Source of the DNA: Kitasatospora azatica KCTC 9699
GTDB lineage: Bacteria; Actinomycetota; Actinomycetes; Streptomycetales; Streptomycetaceae
DNA length: 64,000 nucleotides
NCBI RefSeq assembly: GCF_000744785.1
Contig: NZ_JQMO01000002.1
Location: 930,001-994,000, forward strand
Direction: 5' to 3'
Within the stretch, counting starts at the first letter, position 1. Each line of letters begins with the position of its first letter. The notes under the pieces are model-generated. The model was not told the DNA's origin, searched no databases, and was given only the letters and a program-made list of their open reading frames with translations. Shown one piece after another: positions 42,883 through 51,171 of this stretch. The position numbers and the translations under genes were made by a program.

Positions 42883-44715
42883 ATGAGAAGCAGACTCCTT
42901 CCCTTCATGACCGCCGCCACCCTGCTGGCGGCCGCCGTGAGCACCGGGCTCGCCACCCCCGCGACTGCCCGGGCCGCCGACTGCACCCCGACCCAGGTGG
43001 TGGCCAACGGCGGCTTCGAGACCGGAAGTTCGCCCTGGACCGGGTCCACCGGGGTGATCGGCGGCGCAGCCGGCGAGAGCGCCCACTCGGGCAGTTCGTT
43101 CGCCCGGCTGGACGGGCACGGCTCGACGCACACGGACACCCTGTCGCAGACCGTCACCATCCCCACCGGCTGCAGCACGGCGAGCCTGACCTTCTGGCTG
43201 CACATCGACACCGCGGAGACCACCCGCTCGGTCGCCTACGACAAGCTGACGGCCAAGCTCGGTTCGACCACCCTGGCGACCTACTCCAACCTGGACGCCG
43301 CCACCGGCTATGTCCAACGGACCGTCGACGTATCGGCGTTCATCGGCCAGACGGTGGCGCTCTCGTTCAGCGGCAGCGAGGACAGCAGCCTGCAGACCAG
43401 CTTCGTCCTCGACGACGTCGCGCTCGCCACCTCGGGCGGCACCACGCCGCCACCGGACAGCGCCCGCACGCCCACCCCGAACGGTTACACCGTCAACCTG
43501 ACCAGCGACGCCTCGGGCGCCAACTGGACCGGCCACGAGAGCGTCGGCTTCACCAACTCCTCGGCGACGCCGCTGAGCGAGGTGTACCTGCGGCTCTGGG
43601 ACAACGCCCACGGCAGTTGCCCGAGCACCCCGATCACGGTGAGCAACCTGACCGGCGGCACCCCGGACGCGCTGTCGGTCGACTGCACCGCGCTGCGCAT
43701 AGCCCTGCCCACCGCACTGACCCAGGGCCAGAGCGCCACCGTCGGCTTCGACCTGGGCATCAGCGTGCCCGACGGCGCCGACCGGTTCGGGCGCGACGGT
43801 GCGTACAGCTTCATCGGCAACGCCCTGCCGGTGCTGGCGATCCGGGACGCCGCCGGCTGGCACCTGGATCCGTACACCAACAACGGCGAGTCCTTCTACT
43901 CGCTGGTGTCCGACTTCACCGTCACCCTGGACCACCCCAGCAGCCTGCTGGTCCCCGCCACCGGCACCTCGGTGGACACCCCGGGAGCCGCCGGGCGGAC
44001 CGTCACCACGGCCACCGCCGGCAAGGTCCGCGACTTCGCCTGGGCTGCCGGTCCGTTCAGCAGGATCTCCGGCACCTCCCCCGCCGGGGTCAAGGTCAAC
44101 GTCTACTCGACCAGCGGAATCAGCTCCTCGAACGCCCAGTCCATGCTCAGCACCGCCAAGTCGGCGGTCGACGCCCACGCCCAGCGCTTCGGCGCCTACC
44201 CGTACGGTGAGGTGGACGCCGTGCTGGACAACAACTTCTGGTTCGGCGGCATGGAGTACCCAGGCTTCGTCCTCGACATCGTCAGCACCACCGCGCTCAC
44301 CCACGAACTCGGCCACCAGTGGTTCTACGGCATCGTCGGCGACGACGAGTACAACGGCCCCTGGCTGGACGAGGCGTTCACCGACTACGCCACCGACCTC
44401 GCCCTCGGCAAGACCGGCTCGGGATGCTGGAACAGCGTCTCCTGGGCCTCCTCCGCCGAGAAGATCACCAACTCGATGGCGTACTGGGACGCGAACCCCG
44501 ACCGCTACTCCACCGTCGTCTACGGCTACGGCAAGTGCGCGCTGCACGACCTGCAGCGACTGCTCGGCGACACCGCGATGAGTAAGCTGCTGCACGACTA
44601 CGCCCAGTCCCACTGGTACGGCGTCTCGACCACAGCCGAGTTCAAGGCCGCAGCCCAGGCCGCCACCAGCACCGATCTCAGCTCCTTCTGGACCCAGCAC
44701 CGGATCGACGGCTGA
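42883..44715 (+). CDS. Secreted M1-family metallopeptidase
   Basis: 610 residues from ATG 42883 with AGAGGA upstream. A Sec signal peptide ends near ARAAD (residue 30). Residues 35-185 form a carbohydrate-binding-like beta domain (VVANGGFETGSSPW), followed by the M1 N-domain and catalytic domain. The zinc motif HELGH lies at 474-478 with E475 as base and E497 (in WLDEAFTDY) as third ligand. The substrate motif is GGMEYPG instead of the classic GAMEN. It probably trims peptides outside the cell. A terminator follows. Confidence 0.9.
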   Translation: MRSRLLPFMTAATLLAAAVSTGLATPATARAADCTPTQVVANGGFETGSSPWTGSTGVIGGAAGESAHSGSSFARLDGHGSTHTDTLSQTVTIPTGCSTASLTFWLHIDTAETTRSVAYDKLTAKLGSTTLATYSNLDAATGYVQRTVDVSAFIGQTVALSFSGSEDSSLQTSFVLDDVALATSGGTTPPPDSARTPTPNGYTVNLTSDASGANWTGHESVGFTNSSATPLSEVYLRLWDNAHGSCPSTPITVSNLTGGTPDALSVDCTALRIALPTALTQGQSATVGFDLGISVPDGADRFGRDGAYSFIGNALPVLAIRDAAGWHLDPYTNNGESFYSLVSDFTVTLDHPSSLLVPATGTSVDTPGAAGRTVTTATAGKVRDFAWAAGPFSRISGTSPAGVKVNVYSTSGISSSNAQSMLSTAKSAVDAHAQRFGAYPYGEVDAVLDNNFWFGGMEYPGFVLDIVSTTALTHELGHQWFYGIVGDDEYNGPWLDEAFTDYATDLALGKTGSGCWNSVSWASSAEKITNSMAYWDANPDRYSTVVYGYGKCALHDLQRLLGDTAMSKLLHDYAQSHWYGVSTTAEFKAAAQAATSTDLSSFWTQHRIDG

Positions 44716-44732
44716 TCCGAACACGCTGCGGA

Positions 44733-44763
44733 GGCGGCCCCGGCCGGACCGGCCGAGGCCGCC
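44733..44763 (+). terminator. Terminator hairpin after the peptidase gene
   Basis: GGCGGCC (44733-44739) pairs with 44757-44763 and CGGCC (44741-44745) with GGCCG (44751-44755) around a 5-base loop, starting 18 bp after the stop codon. Confidence 0.65.
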
Positions 44764-44799
44764 CCCACCCATGCCCCGCGCCCCACCCATGCCCCGCGC
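44764..44799. repeat. Two 18-bp direct repeats
   Basis: The unit CCACCCATGCCCCGCGCC occurs twice in tandem just after the terminator and continues as shorter CCCACCC-like runs. No function is evident. Confidence 0.45.
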
Positions 44800-44901
44800 C
44801 CACCCACTCCGCCCCACCCTCACTCCACCGCCGCTCCGCCCGCCCATGGCCGCCTCCAGCGCACATCCGGTGCACACTGGAAGACCCAGCCGGGAGGAGC
44901 C

Positions 44902-45444
44902 ATGCCCGCCACCACCGCCCCGCACCCGTCCGCCCCGCACCCGTCCGCTGCGCTCCGCCGCCTGCGCCACGCGCTGCTGCACTGGCGGACCGGCCGGCAC
45001 CCGGCACCGGCGCGCCCGAGCCGCCAGGACCAGCTGCAGGCCCTGCTCCAGGTCCTGGACGAGGCGGTCGCGGCCCAGCCCCTGGCCGACCAGGTGGTCG
45101 CGGCCTGCGGGGAGCCGGGTCCGGTCCCGGGCTCGGTGGCCCAGGACGGCCGCCGGCAGCTCGCCACCTTCAACCGGCTGGCCGCCCGGCTGCACGGGCT
45201 CGTGGTCGACAACGACCTTCTGGAGCTGCACGATCGGGCCTCGCGACTGCTGGCGTACCACCTGTGGATGATCAACGAATCGCTCAAGTTCGCCTTCACC
45301 TGCCAGCGCGACAACGCCCGGATCGAGGCCGCCCGCCTGCGCATCAACGGCATCGGCGCTCCCGGCAACGCGTTGCGGCGGGTGCGTGACGAGGTCCGGC
45401 AACTGGCCCTCGGCCACCGCACCGCCGAGCAGGCCCGCTGGTAG
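44902..45444 (+). CDS. Protein of unknown function (180 residues)
   Basis: ATG 44902 follows GGGAGGAG at good spacing. Residues 1-50 are Pro/Ala/Arg-rich; the rest is a helical bundle with clear amphipathic helices (DQLQALLQVLDEAVAAQ, RQLATFNRLAARLHGLVV). No membrane helix or known domain is seen. It is an isolated gene before the biosynthetic island. Confidence 0.7.
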   Translation: MPATTAPHPSAPHPSAALRRLRHALLHWRTGRHPAPARPSRQDQLQALLQVLDEAVAAQPLADQVVAACGEPGPVPGSVAQDGRRQLATFNRLAARLHGLVVDNDLLELHDRASRLLAYHLWMINESLKFAFTCQRDNARIEAARLRINGIGAPGNALRRVRDEVRQLALGHRTAEQARW

Positions 45445-45963
45445 CCGAACTCACTTCGAAAATCCCGATGATCTCCGTGTACGACCGCCGGAGAAAGCGC
45501 TGCCGCCCCCATTCCTAAATGCCGTCCTCCGTCAACCGCCCGGCGGCGTGTCCGGACCGTCGGGTCGGTTCCGTCACCAGGCAAAACAGGAACGACAGCG
45601 GTTCAACCCGGCGCGCGGACGGATGGATCCGGGGTACCGGAATTCCCTGACGACATCCCCCAGAGTTTCCGGACGAACATCCGGAAGGAAATTTCTCCGG
45701 CCTGCTAAACGGGGATATCCAGGTCGGCCGCTGCGGCCGATCTGAGGCGAACTCGGCTCGACGGAGCGGGATGTCACAGAGCGTCAGACCGGCCGGACAG
45801 CGGGATGAGGACCAGCCAGAAGCGGTCCTCCCAACCCCTCCACACCTCCTGCTCGACCCCGAAATCAGCGTCCTCAACAACCGTTGTAACAACACATGTT
45901 CGACGGTAGAGTCCCGGATCACCGAGCACGGAGGGGCGCTCGCAAGCATTATTTGGGGCGGGC
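45445..45963. other. 519-bp regulatory-like spacer before the biosynthetic island
   Basis: No convincing gene is present. GC content falls towards the right end, as expected for a promoter region. ACAACCGTTGT (45877-45887) is an 11-bp palindrome, immediately followed by AACAACACATGTT (45889-45901), whose ends AACA and TGTT are also symmetric. These could be operator sites for a regulator not encoded in the window. The start codon of the first island gene follows at 45964. Confidence 0.45.
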
Positions 45964-47613
45964 ATGTCAACAAACCTCGACACCAATGAGGTCACTTCCG
46001 ACCTTCTTGACGCGTTCACTGAAATTGTTCTCAGGTATCCGGATCGCCCGGCGATTGTTCATCATGGACACGCCGTGAGTTATCGCCGACTGAACGAGTT
46101 GGCGAACACTCTGGCCGCACGGCTGGGGGCCAATCCCGGTGTGGTCGCCGTGCAGGCGAGCCATACGCCGGAAACGGTCGTCGGACTGCTCGGCGTACTC
46201 GCGGCCGGGGGCGTCTACTGCCCCCTCGATCCGGCATTACCGCTACACCGCCGACAGGCGATGGTGGCAGCGGTCGACTGTCGCACCCTGGTCGCCGCCG
46301 AGCCCGGCCAGGCCTCCCGACTCGGCCTGGAGCAGGTGGAGTTACCGGCAGCACACCCGCTGCCGACAGCACACCCGTTACCGACGGCACACCAGTTACC
46401 GGCCGCCGACGCCGCCCGGGACCGGGGCGACCGGGACCGGGTCGACCCCGAGCATCCGGCCTACACGCTCTTCACCTCGGGCTCCACCGGCCAGCCGAAA
46501 CCCGTGGTCACTCCCCGCCGGGCGATCTCCGCCGTCGTGCACTCGCTGCGCTCGCTCTTCGACCTGACGCCCGAGGACCGGACCCTGCAGTTCGCCTCGC
46601 TGAACTGGGACACCTGCTTCGAGGAGATCCTGCCGACGCTCACCACGGGAGCCACGCTGGTCTTCGACGCCGAGGCGCATTCGGGGTCGTTCCCCCGGTT
46701 CCTGCGGATGGTCGAGCGCGAGCGGATCACCGTCCTCGACCTGCCCACCGCGTTCTGGCACGAGCTGGTGCTGCACCTCGCCGAGGACCAACTGCCGTTG
46801 CCCGCCTGCCTCCGGCTGCTGGTGATCGGCGGCGAGGCGGCGAGCCCGGCCCGCCTGGCCGACTGGAGCAGCCTGGACACCGGGCGGATCCGGCTGGTCA
46901 ACACCTACGGCTGCACCGAGACCACGCTGATCACCCACGCCGTCGACCTGCACGGTCCCCAAGCCCCCGCCCCCGGCTGGGAGTGGGACGGCAGTACCCG
47001 GGCGCCGATCGGCCGGGCCCTGCCGCACGTCGTGCAACGGATCAGCGAGCAGGGCGAGCTGCTGATCGGCGGGCCGTCCGTCGCCCTGGGCTACCTGGGG
47101 TTGCCGGAGGCCACCGAGGCCAGGTTCACCCTGGTCGACGGCGAGCGCTGCTTCCGTACCGGCGACCGGGTGAGCAGCGCGCCGGACGGCGTCCTGACCC
47201 ACCAGGGCCGACTGGACCACGAGATCAAGGTGCGCGGCATCCGGGTGGACCCCGCCGAGGTGGAGGCCCACATCGCCGGCCACCCCGGGGTGACCGCAGT
47301 GGCGGTGGCCGGAACCACCATCGCCGGCCGGTCCGTCCTGGTCGCCTACGTGGTGCCGAGGAACTGCGCGACGGTCGGGACATTGGACACCGAGCTCCTG
47401 TCCTACCTGCGCGAGCGCGTGCCCGGTCATCTCGTGCCCAGCCGGATCACGGTCGTCCCCGAGCTCGTGCTCACCGCGAGCGGCAAGGTCGACCGGGCGG
47501 GCTCGCACCAGCGACACGCGGCCCGACCGAAGGGCACGGCTGGGCAGGCCGCAGCTCAGCGGGCCACACCTGAGCAGATCGAATCCGGACAGGTAAAAGG
47601 AGATCTTCGATGA
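45964..47613 (+). CDS. Stand-alone NRPS adenylation domain, beta-lysine-type specificity
   Basis: 549 residues. Core motifs include LFTSGSTGQPKP (A3), NTYGCTETT (A5), CFRTGDRV (A7), HEIKVRGIRVDP (A8) and TASGKVDR (A10). Aligning by eye with PheA, the specificity residues are D216, T217, E220, D259, I288, G290, T314, L322, I323 and the A10 lysine: DTEDIGTLIK. This is very close to the DTEDVGTMVK code I recall for beta-lysine-activating enzymes of viomycin and streptothricin pathways. Four in-frame TTA codons (46237, 46342, 46378, 46396) predict dependence on the bldA tRNA. The stop overlaps the carrier-protein start. Confidence 0.88.
   Translation: MSTNLDTNEVTSDLLDAFTEIVLRYPDRPAIVHHGHAVSYRRLNELANTLAARLGANPGVVAVQASHTPETVVGLLGVLAAGGVYCPLDPALPLHRRQAMVAAVDCRTLVAAEPGQASRLGLEQVELPAAHPLPTAHPLPTAHQLPAADAARDRGDRDRVDPEHPAYTLFTSGSTGQPKPVVTPRRAISAVVHSLRSLFDLTPEDRTLQFASLNWDTCFEEILPTLTTGATLVFDAEAHSGSFPRFLRMVERERITVLDLPTAFWHELVLHLAEDQLPLPACLRLLVIGGEAASPARLADWSSLDTGRIRLVNTYGCTETTLITHAVDLHGPQAPAPGWEWDGSTRAPIGRALPHVVQRISEQGELLIGGPSVALGYLGLPEATEARFTLVDGERCFRTGDRVSSAPDGVLTHQGRLDHEIKVRGIRVDPAEVEAHIAGHPGVTAVAVAGTTIAGRSVLVAYVVPRNCATVGTLDTELLSYLRERVPGHLVPSRITVVPELVLTASGKVDRAGSHQRHAARPKGTAGQAAAQRATPEQIESGQVKGDLR
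46351..46404 (+). repeat. In-frame 18-bp tandem repeat encoding AHPLPT-like units
   Basis: Three units of 18 bp encode AHPLPT, AHPLPT and AHQLPA within the adenylation-domain gene, in a surface loop before core motif A3. Two TTA codons lie inside the units (46378, 46396) and one directly before them (46342). Copy number changes would alter the number of TTA codons. Confidence 0.75.
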
Positions 47614-47873
47614 GCGTTGACACCACCAGCTCCGCCTCCGACGTCCAGGGCGGTGCCGACGTCGGGGGCGTGGTGGCGATCTTCCGTCGGGTGCTGGAGA
47701 ACGCCGACATCGCCCCGGACTCCGACTTCTTCCTGCTCGGCGGCGACTCGCTGATCGCCACTCGGGTGCTCAGCGCGATCGCCCGCGGTTACCAGGTGGA
47801 GCTCTCCTTCGAGGACTTCCTGCTCGCGCCCACCCCCGAGGGGCTCGCCGAGAAGATCGCGGCTGCCCGATGA
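47610..47873 (+). CDS. Stand-alone peptidyl carrier protein
   Basis: 87 residues. The phosphopantetheine attachment motif is LLGGDSLIATRV with serine S47, in a four-helix carrier fold. ATG 47610 overlaps the stop of the adenylation gene, so the two form a loading pair that would hold the activated amino acid as a thioester. The next gene (amine oxidase) overlaps it by 4 bp. Confidence 0.93.
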   Translation: MSVDTTSSASDVQGGADVGGVVAIFRRVLENADIAPDSDFFLLGGDSLIATRVLSAIARGYQVELSFEDFLLAPTPEGLAEKIAAAR

Positions 47874-49231
47874 GCAGCCACCCCACCTCAGCCGTGGTGG
47901 TCGGGGCCGGGTTGGCCGGTCTCACCGCCGCGACCGCGCTGGCGGCCCGCGGGGTCGAGGTCACGGTGCTGGAGGCGCGCGAGCGGGTCGGCGGCCGCAC
48001 CCACGGCCGGCAGGTCGCACCCACCGGCTGGGTCGACGCCGGCGCCGCCTACCTGGGCGATCGACACACCGAACTGCTCGCCCTGATGGCGGAGTTGGAC
48101 CTCAAGACCACCCCGACCACGATGCTCGGCGCCAGCCGCTTCGCGCTCGGCACCGCCGACTCCGCCCGGGCGGACGCCACCCGAAACGGGCGGTTCCCGC
48201 CGCTCAACGCGGTGGCACTCGGCGACCTGTTCGAGCTGCTGGACGAACTCACCGCCGCCGTGCGGCCCGAGGCGCCCTGGCTCACCCCGGACGCCGAGCG
48301 GCTGGACGCCCTGACCGCCGCCGAATGGGCCGAGCAGCAGCTGACCCATCCGGACGCCCGACTGTTCTTCCCGCTCTTCCTGGGCGAGATGATGGCCGCC
48401 GACCCGGCCGCCGTGTCCGTCCTGCACATGGCCTGCTACCTGCGCTCGGGCGGCGGCATCCGCTACCTGAACGCCTTCGAGGGCGGCGCCCAGCAGGACC
48501 GGATCGCCGGCGGCGCCCACCAGGTGTGCGAGCGGCTGGCCGAGCGGCTGACGCAGCGGCTCGGTGCGCGGGTGCTGCTCGGCGAGACCGTCCGAGCCGT
48601 CCACCAGGACGGCGGCTCGGTCACCGTCCACTCTGCGGGCGGCGAGTACCGGGCCCAGGTCGCGGTGATGGCGTTGCCGCCGCTGCTGGCCAACGCCGTC
48701 GACTACCGGCCGGGGCTGCCGGTACCCCGGGCGAGCGGGGCGACCGCCCGCGGCTGCGCGGTCAAGGTCCACCTGGTCTACCCCGCGCCGATCTGGCGCG
48801 AGCACGGGCTGTCGGGCTGGTCGGTCAACGCAGAGGGCCCGCTGCTCTCCACCGTGGACGACTCACCCGCCGAGGCCGAAGTCGGCGTGCTGACCGGCTT
48901 CGTCACCGGCGCCGAGGCGCACCGCTTCGCCGCGCTCGACCCGCAGCGGCAACGCGACTCGGCGGTCGAACAGGCCGCCCGGCTGTTCCCGATGCTCCCC
49001 GAACCGATCGGCTTCCACGTCACGGACTGGGTCAACGAGCAGTACAGCCAAGGCTGTTACGCCGCCCTGTTCGGGCCGGGCGACTGGCTCCGGCACGGCC
49101 CGACCCTCACCACGCCGCACCAGCGGGTGTACTGGGCCGGCACCGAGACCAGCACCGAGTACTTCGGGCTCATGGAGGGCGCCATCCGCTCCGGCCACCG
49201 TGTGGTCGAGCAGATCCTCGACCGGCACTGA
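47870..49231 (+). CDS. Flavin monoamine oxidase
   Basis: 453 residues. The Rossmann motif is AVVVGAGLAGLTAATALAARG with the ERVGGRTHG arginine loop. YSQGCYAALFGPGDW aligns with the covalent-flavin site of mitochondrial MAO (YSGGCYTTYFPPG), with C396 at almost the same position as Cys397 of MAO-B. The C-terminal WAGTETSTEYFGLMEGAI is the FAD-binding end of the family. It would oxidise an amine to an imine or aldehyde with release of ammonia and peroxide. The 4-bp overlap with the carrier protein suggests that a carrier-bound or freshly released diamino acid is its substrate. Confidence 0.9.
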   Translation: MSSHPTSAVVVGAGLAGLTAATALAARGVEVTVLEARERVGGRTHGRQVAPTGWVDAGAAYLGDRHTELLALMAELDLKTTPTTMLGASRFALGTADSARADATRNGRFPPLNAVALGDLFELLDELTAAVRPEAPWLTPDAERLDALTAAEWAEQQLTHPDARLFFPLFLGEMMAADPAAVSVLHMACYLRSGGGIRYLNAFEGGAQQDRIAGGAHQVCERLAERLTQRLGARVLLGETVRAVHQDGGSVTVHSAGGEYRAQVAVMALPPLLANAVDYRPGLPVPRASGATARGCAVKVHLVYPAPIWREHGLSGWSVNAEGPLLSTVDDSPAEAEVGVLTGFVTGAEAHRFAALDPQRQRDSAVEQAARLFPMLPEPIGFHVTDWVNEQYSQGCYAALFGPGDWLRHGPTLTTPHQRVYWAGTETSTEYFGLMEGAIRSGHRVVEQILDRH

Positions 49232-49240
49232 CCTCGACCA

Positions 49241-49380
49241 GCACCGACTCTCAGCCGGTACCGACCCCAACCGGCTCCAACCCTCAACCGCCACCAACTC
49301 TCGGCCGGTACCGACCCCAACCGGCTCCAACCCTGAGCCGGCACCGGCCCTCAACCAGCCCGGTGCCGACTCCGAACCCA
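49241..49380. repeat. 50-bp tandem repeats between the amine-oxidase and ligase genes
   Basis: Two 50-bp units start at 49241 and 49291 with only a few mismatches, sharing a 35-bp run that includes CCGGTACCGACCCCAACC; a third, degenerate unit follows from 49341. They occupy a 227-bp spacer inside an otherwise tightly packed operon. Confidence 0.75.
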
Positions 49381-49407
49381 CTGGTTCCTCTTCAATTCAG
49401 TTCAGCT

Positions 49408-49434
49408 GGCACCGGTTTCACGAGAACCGGTGCC
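49408..49434 (+). promoter_or_regulatory. Inverted repeat just upstream of the ligase ribosome site
   Basis: GGCACCGGTT and AACCGGTGCC form a perfect 10-bp stem with a 7-base loop, ending 12 bp before the AGGGAG ribosome site at 49447. It could be an attenuator, a processing site or an operator for an internal promoter that separates the island into two transcription units. Confidence 0.6.
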
Positions 49435-49458
49435 AGGCAATCCGCCAGGGAGACCGCC

Positions 49459-51165
49459 ATGAGCGACCAGAGTTCCATCGCCCCACTCGCCGCCAGGCAG
49501 CAGCTGATGACCGAGCCCACTCTCGGCGCCGGCAACTTCCTGGACCACGCCATCGCGGTCAACCCGAACCGCGCGGTCCCGTTCGCGTACAGCCACCACC
49601 TCGACCACCGCGGTGCCGTGGTGCTGCGCGGCCACAGCCTGCTCGACCTGGCCGACCTGCGCGACCGCTACGCCAAGTGGTACTGGGCGAACGGCGTGCG
49701 CCCCGGCGACCCGGTCGGCATCGTGGTCGGCGAGGGCCTGGAACCGCTGCTGCACTTCCTCGCGCTCACCGCGCTGGGCGCCGTCCCCGCCCTGATCAAC
49801 GACGCCATGCGGCACGACGTCATGGTCCGGTACCTCAACCACGTGGGCGTGGTCGGCGTGGTCGCGGACGACCCCACCCGGCTCGCCTCCGCCTACCGCG
49901 AGGACCCGCAGCGCCGCCCGCGCTTCATCGCCATGGCAGCCGAGATCCAGGCCTTCGACGCCGAGTCGGCCCAACTGCCCGAGGCCTACCCGCACCGGCA
50001 CGCCGCGGACGAGGTGGTCGCACTGATCCACTCCTCGGGCACCACCGGCACGCCGAAGTCCACCATGCTGGCGCACCGTCAGTTCTGGGACGGCAAGCAG
50101 CCGCGGATGGTGCGCTTCCCCGCCGAGCCGTACGACCGGCTGATGTCGCTGATGCCGCACACCCATGCGGGCGGCCTGAGTTACTTCCTCACCGCCGCCC
50201 TGCTCGGCCTGCCGACCGTGGTGATGTCCGACTGGCGGCGCGCGGTCGTCGAGCCGGTGATGGAGGCCTTCCAGCCCACCATGATCGCCTCCTTCCCGCG
50301 CACCTTCGTCGAGTTGGCCACCGGCGAACTCCCGGTCCAGGGCGCGGCGAAGGTGCACTCCTGGTTCAACACCGGCGACAGCGCGCACTACGGGCACATC
50401 CGGCGGCTGGTGCAGCTCGGCGAGCGGCCGGCCGGGCTGATCAAGCCCTGGCTGCTGCCCAGCGAAGCGGCCGAGCAACCGGCCCTGCCCGGTTCGCAGT
50501 TCATCGACGGCCTGGGTTCGTCCGAGATGGGCATGGCACTGTTCGGCCAGGTGACCACGCCGGAGAGCACCCGCAACGACCGCTGTGTCGGCAAGCCGCT
50601 CGAAGTGGTGCTCAAGGCGGCGGTACTGGACGAGAGCGGCGAGGAACTCCCGGACGGCACGGTCGGGTTGCTCGGTGTGGTCACCCCGTCCCGGACGCCC
50701 GGCTACTGGAACGACCCCAAGCTGACCGGCAGCTTCGAGCTGGCCGGCTACTGGCTGACCGGTGACGTGGCCCGCCGCGACGCCGAGGGCTCCTTCTACC
50801 ACCTGGACCGCACGGTGGACGTGATCGACACCGTGAGCGGCCCGGTCTACAGCCTGCCGATCGAGGAGGTGCTGCTGGCGGACTGCGCCGACCTGGTGCA
50901 GGACTGCTCGGTGGTCGGCGTGCCCGGGCCGGCCGGCGAGGGCCAACGGCCGATCGCCGTGGTCCGATTGCAGGCCGAGGCCGGGGACAGCAGTGCCGAG
51001 GAGATCCAGCAGGCCGCCAACAAGGCACTGGCCGAGGCGGGCCTGGCCGCGCTCGCCGCGGTGAGCATCGCCCGGACGCCGCAGGACTTCCCGCTCGGGC
51101 CCACCGGCAAGGTGCTCAAGCGCGAGCTGCGGACCCGCTTCGCCACCCTCTTCACGGGCCAGTAG
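49459..51165 (+). CDS. Acyl-CoA-synthetase-like adenylate-forming enzyme
   Basis: 568 residues from ATG 49459 behind AGGGAG; upstream in-frame sequence is antisense-like noise. The ANL-superfamily motifs are IHSSGTTGTPKSTM (P-loop), GLGSSEMGMALFG, YWLTGDVARRD and PTGKVLKREL with the catalytic lysine. It activates a carboxylic acid as AMP ester and transfers it to CoA, a carrier protein or an amine. The N-terminal 30 residues are unusual for the family. No substrate can be inferred. Confidence 0.88.
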   Translation: MSDQSSIAPLAARQQLMTEPTLGAGNFLDHAIAVNPNRAVPFAYSHHLDHRGAVVLRGHSLLDLADLRDRYAKWYWANGVRPGDPVGIVVGEGLEPLLHFLALTALGAVPALINDAMRHDVMVRYLNHVGVVGVVADDPTRLASAYREDPQRRPRFIAMAAEIQAFDAESAQLPEAYPHRHAADEVVALIHSSGTTGTPKSTMLAHRQFWDGKQPRMVRFPAEPYDRLMSLMPHTHAGGLSYFLTAALLGLPTVVMSDWRRAVVEPVMEAFQPTMIASFPRTFVELATGELPVQGAAKVHSWFNTGDSAHYGHIRRLVQLGERPAGLIKPWLLPSEAAEQPALPGSQFIDGLGSSEMGMALFGQVTTPESTRNDRCVGKPLEVVLKAAVLDESGEELPDGTVGLLGVVTPSRTPGYWNDPKLTGSFELAGYWLTGDVARRDAEGSFYHLDRTVDVIDTVSGPVYSLPIEEVLLADCADLVQDCSVVGVPGPAGEGQRPIAVVRLQAEAGDSSAEEIQQAANKALAEAGLAALAAVSIARTPQDFPLGPTGKVLKRELRTRFATLFTGQ

Positions 51166-51171
51166 CACCTG

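Noticed and set aside
45515..45973. A 152-codon minus-strand frame in the spacer before the biosynthetic island.
   Set aside because: No domain, Cys/Ser/Arg-rich composition, no good ribosome site, and it runs through the probable promoter.
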